From contig NZ_FNQK01000004.1 in NCBI RefSeq assembly GCF_900107625.1, positions 1-64,000 on the forward strand: a stretch of DNA of 64,000 nt, read 5' to 3'. Numbering within the stretch: the stretch's first letter is position 1; the number at the start of each line of letters is the position of its first letter. The notes below the pieces were generated by a model. It ran no database searches and was not told the DNA's origin. It saw only the letters and a list, made by a program, of their open reading frames with translations. Shown here piece after piece: positions 44,554-54,027 of the stretch. A program made the position numbers and the translations under genes. Source of the DNA: Bizionia paragorgiae (GTDB lineage: Bacteria > Bacteroidota > Bacteroidia > Flavobacteriales > Flavobacteriaceae).

Positions 44554-47481
44554 TTATATAAGGGCTTCTTTTAGAATAGTGATGGGATGTTTAGCTTCCC
44601 GCTGCGTCCCATCTTTTATTTGGTGTCTACAACTCGTTCCGTTGGCAGCTATAAGGGTTTCTAATGGCGCTTTACGAACCGAAGGAAATAATGTTTGCTC
44701 TCCAATTGTCATGCTTAGCTCGAAATGTTCCTTTTCATAACCAAAACTTCCTGCCATTCCACAACAACCACTTGGTATAATAGTTACTTTGTAATTTTCA
44801 GGAAGATTTAACACATTAAAACTATGAATTTGATTGCTTAGCGCCTTTTGATGACAATGTCCATGAAACTTAATAGTTTTAGATTCTGAAGTAAATTGAG
44901 CTGCTGAAATAGTACCATTTGAAATCTCTTGGCTTAAAAACTCCTCAATTAAAAACGTGTTTTTCGCAATGTTTTTAGCTGCTTCGCGATCATCCGCTAG
45001 TTTTAAATACTCATCTCTAAAGGTTAAAATTGCTGAGGGTTCAATACCTAAAAGTGGCACCTTATCAGAAATATGCTCTTTATAAAGTTCTATATTTTTA
45101 TTCGCCACTGCTTTTGCTTCTTCTAAAAAGCCTTTAGAAATAAAGGTGCGACCAGACTCTTCATTTTTGATGAGTTTAACATCGTAGTTTAGGGCCTGTA
45201 AAAGCGCAAGGGCATCACGGCCAATTTCGCTGTCTAAATAATTCGTAAACTCATCATTAAATAAGTAAACCGTTTTAATAGTCGGATTATCGCCTGTTTT
45301 ATGTAAAGTCTTTAGGTAGCTTTCGTGTAAGGTAACGCTAGATACCAAGGGTAGGGTTCTGTGCTGGGCTATCCCTAATGTATTTTTAATAATTCCGGAT
45401 GTAAATCGGTTAGAAAACACAAAATTAGTAAGTCTATAAAACCGTTGTCCAATCGCATTGTATTTTGTGTTATGGGCAAACAATTTTGTTCTTAGATCAA
45501 CGGGGTTATCTTTATGGTATTGGTAAAGAAACTCTGCTTTTAGCGTGGCTACATCTACACTACTCGGACATTCGCTAGCACAGGCTTTACAACTTAAACA
45601 CAAGTCGAAAACGGCCTTTAATTCCTGATGATTAAACTTATTATGCTCTGTCGAGTTTGTTAAAAATTCTCTTAAAGCATTCGCTCGCGCTCTTGTGGTA
45701 TCTTTTTCATTTGCAGTAGCTCGGTAACTAGGACACATGGTACCGCCAAACTCCACTGTTTTTCTACAATCACCAGAACCATTACATTTTTCGGCCGCTC
45801 TTAAAATACCTTGCGAAGCGGAGAAATCTAAGAAGGTCTCAATTTGCGGCTCTTTTCTATCTGTTTCATAGCGCAAATTGGCATCCATTGCGTAAGCTTC
45901 AACAATTTTTCCTGGATTAAAAATACATTCCGGATCGAAAGCTGCTTTGATACGTTTTAATACCTCGTAATTGGCTTGACCAATCATTATTGGAATAAAC
46001 TCAGCTCTAACTATCCCATCGCCGTGTTCACCACTAAAAGAACCCTGATATTTTTTCACCAAATGTGCTACACGCGTGGTGATTTCTCTAAACAACGCCA
46101 CATCTTCAGCTTGTTTTAGATCTAAAATAGGTCGCAAATGCAGTTCACCGGCCCCAGCATGAGCATAATACACTGCCTTTTGATTAAAGCCTTTCATCAA
46201 GGCTGTAAAATCTGTAATATAATCGCTTAAATCTGCAATGGCAACGGCTGTATCTTCAATACAAGCGACCGCTTTTTTATCGCCTATAATATTTCCTAAT
46301 AGTCCTAAACCAGCACTTCTTAAATCTGCAGCTTTATGAATAGCATCCCCTATTAGTACACTATGAGCATAACTCAATTGGGAGTCCTCCAAAGTTTTAA
46401 TAAGTGCCTCGGCTAATGTCTTAGCTTTGGTACTGGTGTCCGCTTTTATTTCACAAAGCAAAATAGCCATAGGATCACCTTGAATAAAGGTTCTATTTTC
46501 TGTTTGTGTTTTGTTTTGTTTGGTACAATCTAATATGGTTTTATCCATCATTTCACAGGTAAACAACTCGTGTTTCATTACCGGAACAACCGCCTGTAAA
46601 CAATTTTCAATACTCTCAAAATGCGCTGCTACCACTATAGACTCTTGAGGCGGCAAAGTATCCAACTGTAAGGTGATTTCCGTTGTAAACGCTAAAGTAC
46701 CTTCACTTCCTGTTAACAGCTTACACATATTAAAAGTGCCCTCCACTTCAGAAAAGACTTCTGTTTGAATGAGCTCATCAATAGCATATCCGGTATTTCG
46801 GCGGTGTATTTCTGACTTAGGAAACTGTGAAACGATTTCTTGCTGTACGTTCTCCTTACTCAAATCATCATAGATTGCCCGATAAATACTTCCTTCTAAA
46901 GTTTTTAAAAAACGTTTGGCCTCAAACTCTTTTACAGAGAGTTTTGAAAAGGAAACTTCACTCCCATCGCTTAACAACGTGTTTAAAGCGACCACTTTAT
47001 CACGAGTAACACCATATTGAATAGATGTGGTTCCCGATGAATTATTGCCGACCATACCTCCTATCATACAGCGGTTTGATGTGGATGTATTTGGTCCGAA
47101 AAACAAACCGTAAGGTTTTAAATAGTTATTTAGTCGGTCGCGAACAACTCCGGGTTGAACCCGTATCGTTCTATCGGCCTCATTAAAACTAATGATTTTA
47201 GTAAAATATTTAGAAACATCTACAACAATACCTTCTCCTACACATTGACCTGCTAACGATGTTCCTGCTGTTCTTGGTATTAAAGAGGTTTTATGCTGTT
47301 TTGCAAAGGCAATTAATAACTGAATATCTTCTTTGGTTTTAGGCAATGCCACTGCAAGAGGTAACATTCTATAAACAGAAGCGTCTGTAGCGTATAATAC
47401 ACGCATTAACTTGTCGTAATGTAAATCGCCTTCTAATTGTTGCTCAAGTTCTCTGAGCGCCTTGTTTATCGTTGTTTCCAT
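44554..47481 (-). CDS. FAD-linked oxidase/Fe-S fusion (D-lactate or glycolate dehydrogenase-like)
   Basis: 975 residues. The first half is a PCMH-type FAD domain (PRTAGTSLAGQCVGEGIVVD, MVGNNSSGTTS) and FAD-oxidase C-terminal domain with YYAHAGAGELHLRPILDL and GSFSGEHGDGIVR. After about residue 560 come a cysteine-rich linker, a 4Fe-4S motif CLSCKACASECPSSVD, and a CCG-like end (GHCHQKALSN, PSGCCGMAGSFGYE). GlcD and GlcF are thus joined in one chain. It probably oxidises a 2-hydroxyacid and passes electrons to quinone. The exact substrate is not shown. Confidence 0.93.
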   Translation of the reverse strand: METTINKALRELEQQLEGDLHYDKLMRVLYATDASVYRMLPLAVALPKTKEDIQLLIAFAKQHKTSLIPRTAGTSLAGQCVGEGIVVDVSKYFTKIISFNEADRTIRVQPGVVRDRLNNYLKPYGLFFGPNTSTSNRCMIGGMVGNNSSGTTSIQYGVTRDKVVALNTLLSDGSEVSFSKLSVKEFEAKRFLKTLEGSIYRAIYDDLSKENVQQEIVSQFPKSEIHRRNTGYAIDELIQTEVFSEVEGTFNMCKLLTGSEGTLAFTTEITLQLDTLPPQESIVVAAHFESIENCLQAVVPVMKHELFTCEMMDKTILDCTKQNKTQTENRTFIQGDPMAILLCEIKADTSTKAKTLAEALIKTLEDSQLSYAHSVLIGDAIHKAADLRSAGLGLLGNIIGDKKAVACIEDTAVAIADLSDYITDFTALMKGFNQKAVYYAHAGAGELHLRPILDLKQAEDVALFREITTRVAHLVKKYQGSFSGEHGDGIVRAEFIPIMIGQANYEVLKRIKAAFDPECIFNPGKIVEAYAMDANLRYETDRKEPQIETFLDFSASQGILRAAEKCNGSGDCRKTVEFGGTMCPSYRATANEKDTTRARANALREFLTNSTEHNKFNHQELKAVFDLCLSCKACASECPSSVDVATLKAEFLYQYHKDNPVDLRTKLFAHNTKYNAIGQRFYRLTNFVFSNRFTSGIIKNTLGIAQHRTLPLVSSVTLHESYLKTLHKTGDNPTIKTVYLFNDEFTNYLDSEIGRDALALLQALNYDVKLIKNEESGRTFISKGFLEEAKAVANKNIELYKEHISDKVPLLGIEPSAILTFRDEYLKLADDREAAKNIAKNTFLIEEFLSQEISNGTISAAQFTSESKTIKFHGHCHQKALSNQIHSFNVLNLPENYKVTIIPSGCCGMAGSFGYEKEHFELSMTIGEQTLFPSVRKAPLETLIAANGTSCRHQIKDGTQREAKHPITILKEALI

Positions 47482-47592
47482 AGTCTGTTAAAGGGCACTA
47501 ATATCGTCGTTTTAATTCGCAAATTAATAAATACTTAACGAATGTTAACAAAAGATTAGTAGGGAAAAGAAACAACCAAACGTTTTATATGT

Positions 47593-47600
47593 TAATTTTG
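47593..47600 (+). promoter_or_regulatory. Putative -7 element of the outer-membrane protein gene
   Basis: TAATTTTG matches TAnnTTTG, 30 bp before the ATG at 47631, in the region divergent with the oxidoreductase gene. Confidence 0.5.
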
Positions 47601-47630
47601 GATTACTAATTTTAAAATCAACATATAATT

Positions 47631-48137
47631 ATGAAAAAAGTAATTTTATTGACTGTTGCTATTTTAGGTTTTGGATTTGCAGCTTCCGCTCAAACAATCT
47701 CAAAAAATGCAATTGGTTTACGTTTAGGTGACAGTGATGGATTTGGTGCTGAAGTTTCTTACCAACGTGCGCTATCTGACAACAATAGGTTAGAGCTTGA
47801 TTTAGGTTGGAGAGACGGAAAACATTACGATGGCTTTAAACTAGCAGGTATTTACCAATGGGTATGGAATATTGATGGTGGATTTAACTGGTATGCTGGT
47901 CCTGGAGCTGGTTTTGGTGCTTATAGCATTGACAATGATTACAAAAAACACGGACATTTTGAAGATGACAGTGATACTTTTGTATTCTTAGCTGGTGATA
48001 TAGGTATCGAATACAATTTTGATTTCCCATTATTACTGTCCTTAGATTTCAGACCTGAGTTAGGTTTTGGTGATGACAAGTTTGACAATAATGATTTAGA
48101 CTTTGATATTGCCTTAGGAATAAGATACCAATTCTAA
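47631..48137 (+). CDS. Outer-membrane beta-barrel-like exported protein
   Basis: 168 residues. The signal peptide is MKKVILLTVAILGFGFAASAQ. The mature part alternates aromatic and polar strands (LELDLGWRDGKHYDGFKLAG, WYAGPGAGFGAYSI, FPLLLSLDFRPELGFG) and ends in IALGIRYQF, a C-terminal aromatic residue as used by barrel-assembly machinery. About eight strands fit a small barrel of the OmpW/Opa kind. The function is unknown. A strong terminator follows. Confidence 0.85.
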   Translation: MKKVILLTVAILGFGFAASAQTISKNAIGLRLGDSDGFGAEVSYQRALSDNNRLELDLGWRDGKHYDGFKLAGIYQWVWNIDGGFNWYAGPGAGFGAYSIDNDYKKHGHFEDDSDTFVFLAGDIGIEYNFDFPLLLSLDFRPELGFGDDKFDNNDLDFDIALGIRYQF

Positions 48138-48161
48138 AAACAGTTAAAATATAATACTAAG

Positions 48162-48189
48162 AAAGCACTTCGATTGAAGTGCTTTTTTT
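48162..48189. terminator. Bidirectional terminator after the beta-barrel gene
   Basis: AAAGCACTTC pairs with GAAGTGCTTT around GATT, then a T run; it faces the convergent bshA. Confidence 0.88.
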
Positions 48190-48218
48190 ATGTTTTAAGA
48201 TTAAGGAAATATATAAAA

Positions 48219-49352
48219 TTATAGTTTACAATTTCGTAGGGTTTCTTCGTAAATCGCTTCATACTGCGGTACAATATTGGCAATAGCAAATTTTTGAGCT
48301 TGCGCTTTAGCATTCTTTTTAAACTGCTGTAAAGTGTTCTCGTCTTTTAGAATTTTAATCGCATTCATACTCATCTCGTCAATATCGCCAACATCACTTA
48401 AAAACCCTGAAAACCCTTGCTCGTTAACCTCTGGAATTCCTCCTGTATTACTGGATATCACGGGCACCCCTGAGGCCATAGCTTCTAATGCCGACAAACC
48501 AAAACTTTCGGCTTCACTAGGCAGTAAAAACAAGTCAGAAAAACATAAAATTCGATCGATTTCATTACTATTTCCAAAGAACACAACCTTATCAGTAATG
48601 CCTAATTTTCTACATAAACGTTCTGCAGGCTCTCGTTCCGGACCTTCTCCAACCATCATTAATTTAGCAGGAATTGACTTTTGAACATTATAGAATATTT
48701 TAATAATATCAAGAATCCGCTTTACAGGTCTGAAATTACTAATATGAGTAATTATTTTCTCGTCTTCGGTAGCCATCATAGCCCTTTGACAATCGGTAAA
48801 ATCATGATTAAACTTATTTAAATCGATAAAGTTGGTAACCACTTTTATATCATTCTTAATATCAAATAATCGCAAGGTATCCTCACGAAGACTTTTAGAT
48901 ACTGCGGTTACGGCATTAGATTTATTAATGCTAAACGTGACTGCGGGCTTATAAAACGGGTGACTCCCAACTAAGGTAATATCGGTACCATGTAAAGTGG
49001 TTACAAAAGGAATATAAATACCGTCCTCTTGCAACATTTTTTGCGCCATATAAGCGGCGTAAGCGTGAGGAATAGCGTAATGAACATGAAGTATATCTAT
49101 TTCATGAAGCTTAACCATATCGACTAATTTACTCGATAAAGCCAATTCGTAAGGTTGGTAATGAAACAGCGGGTACTCTGGAACATTCACCTCGTGGTAA
49201 TGTACATTATTACCTAATAATTCTAAACGCACCGGTTGATTATAGGTTATAAAATGAATATTATGACCTCGCTTAGAAAGTTCTAAACCTAATTCTGTTG
49301 CGACAACTCCACTCCCTCCAAACGTTGGGTAACATACAATTCCTATTCTCAC
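48219..49352 (-). CDS. bshA: N-acetyl-alpha-D-glucosaminyl L-malate synthase (bacillithiol pathway)
   Basis: 377 residues of the GT4 fold. MRIGIVCYPTFGGSGVVATELG is the BshA N-terminal donor loop; HYAIPHAYAAYMA, HGTDITLVG and EGPEREPAERLC are family blocks, and AESFGLSALEAMASGVPVI is the GT4 E-x7-E motif. It joins UDP-GlcNAc and L-malate, the first step in bacillithiol synthesis. The start of the GH3-family gene's transcript lies upstream on the same strand; the GH3 stop is 17 bp before bshA, so the two may be co-transcribed. Confidence 0.95.
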   Translation of the reverse strand: MRIGIVCYPTFGGSGVVATELGLELSKRGHNIHFITYNQPVRLELLGNNVHYHEVNVPEYPLFHYQPYELALSSKLVDMVKLHEIDILHVHYAIPHAYAAYMAQKMLQEDGIYIPFVTTLHGTDITLVGSHPFYKPAVTFSINKSNAVTAVSKSLREDTLRLFDIKNDIKVVTNFIDLNKFNHDFTDCQRAMMATEDEKIITHISNFRPVKRILDIIKIFYNVQKSIPAKLMMVGEGPEREPAERLCRKLGITDKVVFFGNSNEIDRILCFSDLFLLPSEAESFGLSALEAMASGVPVISSNTGGIPEVNEQGFSGFLSDVGDIDEMSMNAIKILKDENTLQQFKKNAKAQAQKFAIANIVPQYEAIYEETLRNCKL

Positions 49353-49369
49353 CTTTTAATATTTTTTAT

Positions 49370-52309
49370 CTATTTAATAGCTTCGTAAATAACCTCTTGA
49401 ATATTGGTTCTAATATCCTCTCTTAAAAGCATATTCTTTCCTTTTGATGTAGGATAGGTTCTATTGGCTAAAAATACGTAAACTAATTCTTCTTCTGGAT
49501 CTGCCCAAGCGTAAGTACCGGTAAATCCTGAGTGACCAAAACTAGTCATAGACACACAACCACACGTTGGACCTTGTTCTCCTAATTGAGGTTTGTCGAA
49601 ACCAACGCCTCGCCTTACATTTTTCTCACAATAATAACAGGTATTAAATTTATCGATAGTTTCTGGATTTAGATACCGTACCCCACCATAAAATCCTTTT
49701 TGTAAGTACAGTTGCATTATTTTAGCAATATCATTAGCATTACTAAACACCCCCGCATGGCCACCAACACCACCTTGCATGGCCGCTCCCATATCGTGTA
49801 CATACCCTTGTACCTTTTGAAACCTGTAATAATCATCTTCTTCTGTTGGAGGAATTTTGGTATTCGAAATGGTCTTGTATGGGTTATAAAGGGTGTGATT
49901 TGCTCCTAGGGAGCTATAAAAACGATCTTGAGCAACTTCATCTAAGGTTTTGTTATAATGTTTTTCTATATACTGTTTGATAATATAATAAGGTAAATCG
50001 CTATAGCGGTAACGCAATCTATTTAATAAATCGGTATCCTTTATAATCTTAGGAATTGAATCTTGATAATCATCACGCATAAATAAATGCGGAGCGACTT
50101 CTGTAGTAAACCCTGGTTTGCTAGTCGTGCTATAGTACTTGGTTGAAGGTTTTTTTGTTACCGAATCTAAAGTGGCGTAATAAAATGGAATCCACGGCTT
50201 CAATTGAGCGTAATGGGATAACATTTTTTTAATAGTCATGTTTTTCTTATTCGAATTTTTATAATAGGGTAAAATTTCAGATAGTTTAGTATCTAACGAT
50301 ACAATACCTTGTTCTTCTAACTGCATTAATAAGGGTAAAGTCGCAACTATTTTTGTTAAGGATGCCACATCATAAATATCGTCTGACTCTACAGGTCTAT
50401 TACCCTCATAGGTATGTTTACCAAAATTTTTATTGTAAATAACTTTACCTTTCCTAGCCACTAGAATTTGTATACCTGGCGTCATTTTTTGATTCACAGC
50501 ATAGTGAGCAATAGAATCTATTTTTTTTAACTTTTCAGAATCCATCCCCACACGCTCAGGAATGGTATATCCTAAACGTTCTAAGCTATTTTTTTGAATA
50601 CCATCTCCTACTTTAAAATAAGGTCCTGCTGATACTGGTAAAGTACCTTTTGCTGTAATAGCACCAAATAACAACTGCGCTGTTTTTTCCTGAGCCACTT
50701 GACTATTTTGGTAGCTAACAACAACACTCTCAATATTGGTTATAGACTCTATATCTAACAAGGCATAAGGTCTTGTAAAGATATTTAGTATTACGGTATT
50801 AGTACGTGCTATTTCGTACAGCCACGTGAGCTCTTTATTAGTAAACTCGTAGCTTTTCCACGGATTATCATTAGACTTATGGAATCCCACAATAACCGTA
50901 TTGTAGTTTTGTAGCTTTTCTATTAACCCATCTAAATTAGGGGCTTCAATTTTGTGAACTTTACCGTATTTTTTTAAGGCTTCATAAAACGCACTGCCAT
51001 CATCATTTCCTAAAGAAACATACGCTATTTTTTTGGTCTCCAAATGTCTTATCGGTAATAATTCCTTAGGATCATGCGCCACGGTAATAGCGTTTTCCAT
51101 TAAGGTTTCATAAAGCGCATAATCTTGTATACGATTTAAGTCATCTACCAAATTAGCTGTTCCTATAGGTTCATATTTATTTAATCCGACTTTATATTTA
51201 GCTTGTAATATTTTTTTTACTGAAAGTGCCAAGCGGTCTTCGGTAATAGCACCACGTTCGTAGGCTTCAGCGATTTTATCAATCCCTTTCTCTACGTTTT
51301 CAGACATCAGCATCACATCATTTCCTGCTAAAAAAGCAGCTAAATCAATTTCACCAGAATTTGAAGACTGAGACACCGTCTTCACAAAGTCTGCCGCACC
51401 TTTCATGGTAAGGGCATCAGTAAAAATTAAACCTTTAAAACCTAAACGTTCTTTTAGAATATCGGTTACAATGGTTCTAGATAATGATGATGGTCGTCCG
51501 TCTTGAGCTTCTAAACTCGGTACATTTAAATGCGCAACCATAACACTAGACAAGCCTTCAGTTATCAATTTTCTGTACGGATAAAGCTCGATCGAATCTA
51601 TACGTTTTTGGTTGAATGCAATCGTTGGAAGTGTTTTATGAGAATCACTAGCTGTATCTCCATGTCCTGGAAAATGTTTTGCACTAGCTAAAACACCAAC
51701 ACTTTGCATCCCTGTCATAAAAGCCATTGCTTTCTCGGTAACATTGTCTCTATCTTCACCAAAAGAACGATTTCCAATAATTGGGTTTTTCGGATTGGTA
51801 TTGATATCTACTACAGGTGCGAAGTTAAAATGCACACCTAAACGCTTACTGTGTTCTCCTAATTGGCGCCCTGCCTGTTCTATTAATTTCGGGTCCTTAA
51901 TAGCACCCAAGGTCATATTCCAAGGAAAAGAGAAGGTGGAATCTAAGCGCATACTTAGGCCCCACTCGGCATCCATCCCAATTAGTAAAGGCGTTTGCGA
52001 AGCGGCTTGCAATTCATTATTCAATTTGGCCTGACGAACGGGTCCGCCCTTAGAGTAAATTATACCTCCAATTTTCTGATCTTTTATCAGCCGTATAATT
52101 TTGTTTTTATTGGCTTGTGACTGATTAGAAAATACTTGAACCATGTACAATTGTCCGATCTTTTCTTTTAAAGTTAAGGAACTGTAGACACTGTCAACCC
52201 ATTTTTGCTGACCGGTAACATCTTTGGCCAATAAAGGATTAACTGACTGCTGAGCAGTTAAAGTTAGAGAAAAGATAAAAAATATGAGGGCGTAACTATA
52301 TTTTAGCAT
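49370..52309 (-). CDS. GH3-family glycosidase fused to a beta-lactamase-type serine hydrolase
   Basis: 979 residues with a signal peptide (FFIFSLTLTAQ). The GH3 N-terminal domain has KHFPGHGDTASDSHKTLP, the Asp-His pair typical of NagZ-type N-acetylglucosaminidases, and the GLIFTDALTMKGA strand. A GH3 C-terminal-like domain follows. From about residue 590 lies a beta-lactamase/PBP4-like domain with VASLTKIVATLPL (Ser-x-x-Lys nucleophile), a Tyr-containing YSDLPYYI and FGHSGFTGT. It probably acts in the periplasm on peptidoglycan fragments. This two-domain fusion is common in Bacteroidota. Confidence 0.93.
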   Translation of the reverse strand: MLKYSYALIFFIFSLTLTAQQSVNPLLAKDVTGQQKWVDSVYSSLTLKEKIGQLYMVQVFSNQSQANKNKIIRLIKDQKIGGIIYSKGGPVRQAKLNNELQAASQTPLLIGMDAEWGLSMRLDSTFSFPWNMTLGAIKDPKLIEQAGRQLGEHSKRLGVHFNFAPVVDINTNPKNPIIGNRSFGEDRDNVTEKAMAFMTGMQSVGVLASAKHFPGHGDTASDSHKTLPTIAFNQKRIDSIELYPYRKLITEGLSSVMVAHLNVPSLEAQDGRPSSLSRTIVTDILKERLGFKGLIFTDALTMKGAADFVKTVSQSSNSGEIDLAAFLAGNDVMLMSENVEKGIDKIAEAYERGAITEDRLALSVKKILQAKYKVGLNKYEPIGTANLVDDLNRIQDYALYETLMENAITVAHDPKELLPIRHLETKKIAYVSLGNDDGSAFYEALKKYGKVHKIEAPNLDGLIEKLQNYNTVIVGFHKSNDNPWKSYEFTNKELTWLYEIARTNTVILNIFTRPYALLDIESITNIESVVVSYQNSQVAQEKTAQLLFGAITAKGTLPVSAGPYFKVGDGIQKNSLERLGYTIPERVGMDSEKLKKIDSIAHYAVNQKMTPGIQILVARKGKVIYNKNFGKHTYEGNRPVESDDIYDVASLTKIVATLPLLMQLEEQGIVSLDTKLSEILPYYKNSNKKNMTIKKMLSHYAQLKPWIPFYYATLDSVTKKPSTKYYSTTSKPGFTTEVAPHLFMRDDYQDSIPKIIKDTDLLNRLRYRYSDLPYYIIKQYIEKHYNKTLDEVAQDRFYSSLGANHTLYNPYKTISNTKIPPTEEDDYYRFQKVQGYVHDMGAAMQGGVGGHAGVFSNANDIAKIMQLYLQKGFYGGVRYLNPETIDKFNTCYYCEKNVRRGVGFDKPQLGEQGPTCGCVSMTSFGHSGFTGTYAWADPEEELVYVFLANRTYPTSKGKNMLLREDIRTNIQEVIYEAIK

Positions 52310-52424
52310 AAAAATAATAATCTATAAAACTGTTACATTGGTGTAACAAATTGAATAACGACAAATTAGTATAATTCTTATTATTAAATAAGAACTTTAA
52401 GACAGTTTTGTGGTATGAAGTAAA

Positions 52425-52460
52425 AATAACTGCTGCCAATAATAATTGGCAGCAGTTATT
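52425..52460. terminator. Terminator of the envelope/Fe-S operon
   Basis: A perfect 16-bp stem (52425-52440 with 52445-52460) around a 4-nt loop, followed by T-rich sequence on the minus strand. It abuts the stop codon of the 52461-52946 gene. Confidence 0.9.
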
Positions 52461-52946
52461 TTATTTTAAGAAGCGATTATGCCAGCTTTCGCTAGCGGGA
52501 ACCTCCCAGTTCTCTTTATATTCGCCAATATTTGTAACGAGGTTATTGAAAACAATAGTGTTTTTAGAAACCGCTTTATCTTTAGCCATTTTTCTAAAAT
52601 CGGTTAATGTTTTATAAGCGACGTACTCGCCTTGCTTATAAGAAACATTCATTTTATCCATTAAATCCACGTTGTATTCTTTTTCTAACTGTTGGATAAA
52701 GTGAACCGAGCTGTCTACACTACATCCGGTTGCTGCCTGTACGTTCTGATTGACAGCTAAAATTATAAAACGTTTGTATTTAATCTCGTATCCTGCTTCT
52801 AAATCGGTTCCATGAGCGGCCCAATTAGAAATAAACACGTTTAATTTTTCTTTAATTTCTTCTAATTCTACATCCGAAAATGAGCGATTAGCTTGATATA
52901 TCCAAACTTTTGAAGTTTCTGGAAGTGTATTAAAATCTACTAACAT
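52461..52946 (-). CDS. Conserved protein of unknown function (no ATPase motifs)
   Basis: 161 residues. It begins VDFNTLPETSKVWIYQANRSFSD and contains WAAHGTDLEAGYEIKYKRFI and a conserved GCSVDSSVHFIQQLEKEY. I recall flavobacterial homologues often labelled 'ABC transporter ATPase', but there is no Walker A, Walker B or LSGGQ motif here, so that label is not supported. The conserved Cys in GCSVDSS and nearby His could form an active or metal site. It is the last gene of the minus-strand run, directly before a strong terminator. Confidence 0.85.
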   Translation of the reverse strand: MLVDFNTLPETSKVWIYQANRSFSDVELEEIKEKLNVFISNWAAHGTDLEAGYEIKYKRFIILAVNQNVQAATGCSVDSSVHFIQQLEKEYNVDLMDKMNVSYKQGEYVAYKTLTDFRKMAKDKAVSKNTIVFNNLVTNIGEYKENWEVPASESWHNRFLK

Positions 52947-52974
52947 TAGTGTATTTACTTTAAAAAATGACAGT

Positions 52975-53178
52975 TTACTCCTTTTTTTTACCTGCTTTTC
53001 TTAAGGAATAGTAATTGATACCGGCCATAAATAAACCGAATAAAAAAAAGTGAATTAAAAATTTAAAAATCGAAAACGGAACATCATCATTATAATCAAA
53101 AGCCGCCATTACTCCGGCGTAAACTAAACCGGCAAAAATGCCAGGTAGAATATACTTCTTTTTATCTATGCGTGTCAT
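52975..53178 (-). CDS. Small membrane protein
   Basis: 67 residues from the ATG at 53178 (MTRIDKKKYILPG). This start lies one base after the stop of the Fe-S gene and is preferred over an upstream in-frame ATG inside that gene. Two transmembrane helices (GIFAGLVYAGVMAAFDY and FLIHFFLFGLFMAGINYY) and a basic tail (KAGKKKE). No family recognised. Its place in the operon suggests an envelope role. Confidence 0.8.
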   Translation of the reverse strand: MTRIDKKKYILPGIFAGLVYAGVMAAFDYNDDVPFSIFKFLIHFFLFGLFMAGINYYSLRKAGKKKE

Positions 53179-53179
53179 A

Positions 53180-53971
53180 TTACAAATCTTGAGCGTTTGC
53201 GATAAGTTCGGCAATATCCATCACTTCTACATCTGCTTCTTTTTCTTTTCCTTTTACCCCATCGGTCATCATGGTATTACAGAATGGGCATCCGGCAGCG
53301 ATAATTTGAGGTTTTGTTTCTAGAGCTTGCTCTGTTCTCTCAATATTTATGTCTTTATTTCCTTGTTCTGGTTCTTTAAACATTTGCGCACCACCAGCTC
53401 CACAACATAATCCACGAGACTTACAGCTTTTCATTTCTACGAGTTCGGCATCCAGTTTTCTAATTAATTCCCTTGGCGCTTCGTAGACATTATTAGCACG
53501 ACCTAAATAACACGGATCATGGAAAGTAATACGCTTTCCTTTATACTGTCCGCCTTCAATAGTTAATCGTCCCTCGTCTAATAGTCCCTTTAAAAATTGG
53601 GTATGGTGAACCACTTCATAGTTACCTCCTAAGCCAGGGTATTCATTTTTTATGGTGTTAAAACAGTGCGGACAAGCGGTAACGATTTTTTTAATTTCGT
53701 AAGCGTTCATTACTTCAATATTAGTAACGGCTTGCATTTGAAACAAAAATTCATTTCCTGAGCGTTTAGCGGGATCTCCGGTACAGCTCTCTTCGGTTCC
53801 TAATACGGCAAACTCTACATTTGCTTTATTTAATAACCTCACAAAGGCTTTTGTAATTTTTTTGGCTCTATCATCAAAGCTTCCAGCACATCCTACCCAG
53901 AAAAGTACTTCTGGTTGTTTGCCTTCTGCCATATATTCTGCCATTGTTGGCACTCTAAGTTGTTCGCTCAT
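53180..53971 (-). CDS. CCG-domain (Fe-S)-binding protein, HdrB/LutA-like
   Basis: 263 residues. Cysteine motifs in order: WVGCAGSFDDRAKK, CPHCFNTIKNEYP, HDPCYLGRANN, a CxxxGLCCGAGGAQMF block and AGCPFCNTMM. This is the duplicated CCG domain of HdrB, LutA and GlcF-type proteins, which ligate unusual 4Fe-4S centres or heme-like sites. The membrane Fe-S protein at 54905 in the same run is the probable electron-transfer partner, giving an HdrD/E-like complex in two chains. The substrate is unknown. Confidence 0.92.
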   Translation of the reverse strand: MSEQLRVPTMAEYMAEGKQPEVLFWVGCAGSFDDRAKKITKAFVRLLNKANVEFAVLGTEESCTGDPAKRSGNEFLFQMQAVTNIEVMNAYEIKKIVTACPHCFNTIKNEYPGLGGNYEVVHHTQFLKGLLDEGRLTIEGGQYKGKRITFHDPCYLGRANNVYEAPRELIRKLDAELVEMKSCKSRGLCCGAGGAQMFKEPEQGNKDINIERTEQALETKPQIIAAGCPFCNTMMTDGVKGKEKEADVEVMDIAELIANAQDL

Positions 53972-54027
53972 ATCGATGAGTTTTATGTTTTATACGTGTG
54001 AAGCCGTTTAACAACGGCATTAATTAT

